A DNA stretch of 8,050 nucleotides from an uncultured Methylococcaceae bacterium (lineage in GTDB: Bacteria > Pseudomonadota > Gammaproteobacteria > Methylococcales > Methylomonadaceae). Under the pieces are notes generated by a model that was given only the letters and a program-made list of their open reading frames with translations, did no database searches and was not told the DNA's origin. The stretch covers positions 1 through 8,050 of the forward strand of contig CAJAHC010000214.1 of NCBI GenBank assembly GCA_903939355.1, given 5' to 3'. Of this stretch, positions 5,669 to 8,050 are shown in pieces; the first letter of the stretch is position 1; the number at the start of each line of letters is the position of its first letter. The position numbers were made by a program, and so were the translations under genes.

Positions 5669-6949
5669 GACCCTGATTTTTCCCGTAATGGCATCAGCCA
5701 CTATAATCACCTTAAGCTCAACAAGTTTGCTAATCTCTGTTTCAACTTTTTCTTGCATAATCCCAAATTCAGAATTCAATTTAATAATGTATCTGACAAT
5801 GTATTCCTGCTCTATATGCGGAGGAACTAATGCAGGAATAGCATTAAAGTCATCTGAATATAACCGCAAGAAGCCGACAACGATTCCTCTTACACGACGA
5901 TTAAATTCAGAAAGATATATAGGCGTTTTATAGAGCCTTTCAAAGAAGAGTGGATGATTTTTTCGATCTTGTAAGCGGAAAACTGAATAATCTGGACTAA
6001 CCAATCCATCACATGATGCTACTGAAAAAACTGCCAAATGAGCTTTAAGACGATTTTGGACCAGATCGCCTGCTTTACAAAGCTTTGCACCGTCATAGGA
6101 TTCTGACTGGAGTGTTTTAGTTTCCAGATTCTTTGCAGGAACTAATCCATAGCGTTGACTCATCGACAAATGAGTCTCTTCTCCTTTGATAGACCTCATG
6201 TTCTGTTCACGAAAAACATAACGGTTAGGTATGACAAACCAATGAGCAGGGATCTCGCCAATCCAGTCAACCCCAGAATCTCGCATAGCCACATCTGGGT
6301 TCAATCCGCGAGTGACAGCCTGATTGATCAATATGCTTTTCTGTTCTTGCAATAGCTCGATCAGCCGTTTCTTTTTGGCGATGGCTGTATCGATTTCAGC
6401 GGTTTTTTGGTCGAGAAACATCACGATGCTGTCTTGCTCTGCTCGTGGAGGTAGAGGAATTGGTAATTTTCGGAATGAATCACGCTGCAATTCTGTTTGA
6501 TTAGTTGATCCTTGTGATAGGCAAGCATTAATCATTTCATACTGCGTGCTCAACAGATAAAACACAAATTTTGCCGGCAGTCGATCCTTCGAATCACGCA
6601 CAATTGAAACGTGCGAGTCAACAAAACCTTCAATTTCCGAATTGACAAAGCAACATTTACCAAGTACGCCGCGCCCTGTAGAGGCGATCAATATATCCCC
6701 CTTTTTGAGAAAACCGCGAAAATTTCGGACATCTTCTTTTGATTGGTGATATTTTGCTTTGCTAAGGTTTAATTCGTAAGTGCTCAAGCACGCTTGATTA
6801 ATTACCAGCATTCCGTTATCCGCATATGTTGGAGCCGTACCTCGCTCTACAAAGTCAGCTAGCCACCGCAATTGCTTTATTTCCCAGTGGCATGGAATAT
6901 CTCCTAGCCATTCAACACCACTCGGTTTGTAGCTTTCATACCTCTGCAT
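5666..6949 (-). CDS. hsdS: Type I restriction-modification system, specificity subunit HsdS
   Basis: A 427-residue DNA-recognition subunit that directs both methylation (with HsdM) and cleavage (with HsdM and HsdR) to a bipartite target. It has the usual two-fold layout. Half one starts YKPSGVEWLGDIPCHW (7-22), with target recognition domain 1 at about 23-165, then a conserved spacer helix PLPPRAEQDSIVMFLDQKTAEID (166-188) that continues through LIELLQEQKSILI to about residue 208. Half two starts with the parallel DSGVDWIGEIPAHW (224-237), with recognition domain 2 at about 238-373 and a second spacer helix from VPPHIEQEYIVRYI (375-388) to the end. The two recognition domains look unrelated, so two different half-sites are expected; the target cannot be read from sequence. 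ATG 6949 is chosen because GGAG lies seven bases upstream and homologues start just before the YKPSGV block. An upstream in-frame ATG at 7048 would add 33 residues that are only an out-of-frame reading of the preceding gene. The true start overlaps that gene by 14 nt. Confidence 0.93.
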   Translation of the reverse strand: MQRYESYKPSGVEWLGDIPCHWEIKQLRWLADFVERGTAPTYADNGMLVINQACLSTYELNLSKAKYHQSKEDVRNFRGFLKKGDILIASTGRGVLGKCCFVNSEIEGFVDSHVSIVRDSKDRLPAKFVFYLLSTQYEMINACLSQGSTNQTELQRDSFRKLPIPLPPRAEQDSIVMFLDQKTAEIDTAIAKKKRLIELLQEQKSILINQAVTRGLNPDVAMRDSGVDWIGEIPAHWFVIPNRYVFREQNMRSIKGEETHLSMSQRYGLVPAKNLETKTLQSESYDGAKLCKAGDLVQNRLKAHLAVFSVASCDGLVSPDYSVFRLQDRKNHPLFFERLYKTPIYLSEFNRRVRGIVVGFLRLYSDDFNAIPALVPPHIEQEYIVRYIIKLNSEFGIMQEKVETEISKLVELKVIIVADAITGKIRV

Positions 6950-8050
6950 CAGGTTTCTCCAGCAAACGATCCACTGACCACAGGTGTGTGGCGATGCCCT
7001 TGTAGACGGCAAATCGGTCATCGAAGTCGGCCATCTTGAAGTTTTCATGAGATTTGAATGGCAAGGCTGTGCGCTCGATCAACTGCTTAAAGCCAGGGTT
7101 GTGGACATAGCACATTGGGTGCAGAGAACGCGCCAACAAGTTTTCACTTTGATAATGCTCCAGTTTGTCTTGATAGGCCTTATCGTTGAGACTGGCGTTG
7201 ATCTTTTTAGGGAGAAGCACAAGACCGCCTATACGATCTCGATATCTGGAAAAATCTTGCATATGTGAGAATTCATCCACATGGCGCTCGAAATGATTGG
7301 CCCACAGGTGCTCAATCTCGTAAGCATTTTTTCCCGAGCGTATGATGTATTCAAGATAACGTCCTGGCTGGCCGCTTTGCTCCTCAATCCAATGCGTGAA
7401 ACGTGACAGCTGGCGATGCATGCTCCTGGCGTTCCAATTGTTTAGTGAAGGCTGACCATCAAGTGGAAATTCTTGTTGATCACTGATAAGGCGTTTAATC
7501 AGCTTATCTCTTAATGCTTTCAGAGAAAGGTTACGCAGTTCTTTGGTGAGCAGGAATGTTGCATACTGCAAGGTAGAATAATCGATGGACTTGAAGTTCC
7601 AGAGTCGGCGGTTAAGCCAGCAATCGATATAGTCGGCTGTCAGTTTGATCTTGGCTATGACAATTGCATCGTCGTCACTCGGTAAAAGCGGAGATAGTAA
7701 TACCTGAAACTGTTGAGTGAACCCATGATCAGCATTGAAACGGATGGACTCCAAACCTGATTTAAGTGTTTCGGTTGCTTCCAACAACTGCAAATACACG
7801 CGGGCGAAGAAACGCAAGTCTTGTCTTACCCAGCGATTGAAATCTTCGCTGGTATTAAGACCCACCAAATTTTGGTTGGTTCTTACCCATCGATGATATT
7901 CGGTACCGATTAGGTCAAAGTCTTCAGCTTTAGCTCCCTTTTTACGTTCCCGGATACTATCGGCGTACTTTGCTCTCAGCCAGGCTTTAAAGAAGTCTGC
8001 TTCAGATTCTTTAGTGTCTCGATCATTATCACGTTTGGTGAAGGTTAGTA
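6936..8050 (-). CDS. DUF262/DUF1524 (GmrSD-type) protein, 5' end outside window
   Basis: The frame is open from the window edge to the TGA at 6936-6938, so only the C-terminal 370 residues are visible. A TTG at 7866-7868 could be mistaken for a start, but the 60 codons before it are also coding (EADFFKAWLRAKYA and EDFDLIGTEYHRWVR are family-like). The visible part covers the helical end of the DUF262 region and a DUF1524-like HNH-type nuclease domain: YEIEHLW with E246 and H247, then IGGLVLLPKKINASLNDK with N284 and N288, then NLLARSLHP and NPGF. GmrSD-type enzymes (DUF262 plus DUF1524) are type IV restriction enzymes that use NTP and cut modified DNA, for example glucosylated hydroxymethylcytosine in phage T4. 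The DUF262 ParB-like NTPase motif should lie beyond 8050. The usual GNL of DUF1524 is GGL here, which may be a subfamily trait. The gene shares the operon with hsdS and hsdR and overlaps hsdS by 14 nt, so it probably serves as a second restriction activity or as a regulator of the type I complex. Family assignment is confident; the modification it targets is unknown. Confidence 0.85.
   Translation of the reverse strand, partial: LTFTKRDNDRDTKESEADFFKAWLRAKYADSIRERKKGAKAEDFDLIGTEYHRWVRTNQNLVGLNTSEDFNRWVRQDLRFFARVYLQLLEATETLKSGLESIRFNADHGFTQQFQVLLSPLLPSDDDAIVIAKIKLTADYIDCWLNRRLWNFKSIDYSTLQYATFLLTKELRNLSLKALRDKLIKRLISDQQEFPLDGQPSLNNWNARSMHRQLSRFTHWIEEQSGQPGRYLEYIIRSGKNAYEIEHLWANHFERHVDEFSHMQDFSRYRDRIGGLVLLPKKINASLNDKAYQDKLEHYQSENLLARSLHPMCYVHNPGFKQLIERTALPFKSHENFKMADFDDRFAVYKGIATHLWSVDRLLEKPDAEV
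6957..6960 (-). promoter_or_regulatory. Ribosome binding site that fixes the hsdS start
   Basis: GGAG on the minus strand, seven bases before ATG 6949 and inside the end of the preceding DUF262-type gene. It supports the 427-residue HsdS over the longer form from 7048, and it implies translational coupling with the upstream gene. Confidence 0.7.

Noticed and set aside
6950..7048. Longer HsdS starting at ATG 7048
   Set aside because: The extra 33 residues are an out-of-frame reading of the DUF262-type gene, lack similarity to HsdS N-termini, and ATG 6949 has a well-placed GGAG.
7866..7868. TTG at 7868 as the start of a 310-residue protein
   Set aside because: The frame stays open for 60 more family-like codons to the window edge, so the gene begins outside the window.
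1..8050. CRISPR arrays, tRNA or rRNA genes
   Set aside because: No regularly spaced short repeats and no cloverleaf or rRNA-like sequence were seen.

Overview
This 8,050-base window looks like part of a defence (accessory) island in a bacterial chromosome, probably a gammaproteobacterium. That guess rests only on moderate to low GC, strong Shine-Dalgarno sites and the style of the proteins; no marker gene is present. The window has two halves. The left part (about 1-2,700) is AT-rich and holds single genes, gene fragments and repeats. The right part (about 2,700-8,050) is a well-preserved minus-strand operon.

Left part, plus strand unless stated. A repeat (11-42) and an AT-rich stretch with a 40-codon frame and a strong imperfect palindrome (289-328) precede an intact SAM-dependent methyltransferase (445-1263). 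Its whole layout resembles the histamine N-methyltransferase (HNMT) family. A second copy of the repeat (1267-1302) follows the gene, inside a roughly 90-nt stretch of nested inverted repeats. Then comes a minus-strand remnant of an ISL3-family insertion sequence: the transposase N-terminus and one probable end (1400-1673). Next is a 192-codon frame (1754-2332) that matches only the C-terminal part of AIPR-family (abortive infection/phage resistance) proteins. After it lies a decayed coding stretch with one in-frame stop (2464-2667).

Right part, minus strand, read from the right edge leftward. A DUF262/DUF1524 (GmrSD-type) protein enters from outside the window (6936-8050) and overlaps the start of hsdS (5666-6949) by 14 nt. 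hsdS is followed after 9 nt by hsdR (2705-5656). HsdS is the specificity subunit and HsdR the motor and nuclease subunit of a type I restriction-modification system. The modification subunit HsdM is not in the window and is expected upstream, beyond 8,050. The GmrSD-like protein is therefore a second predicted nuclease built into the type I operon. It may attack modified DNA, which the type I enzyme would not cut.

Together the window shows one apparently intact restriction operon next to eroded defence and mobile-element debris. The most interesting points are the operon-embedded GmrSD-like gene, the HNMT-like methyltransferase between two repeat copies, and the headless AIPR fragment beside an ISL3 end.
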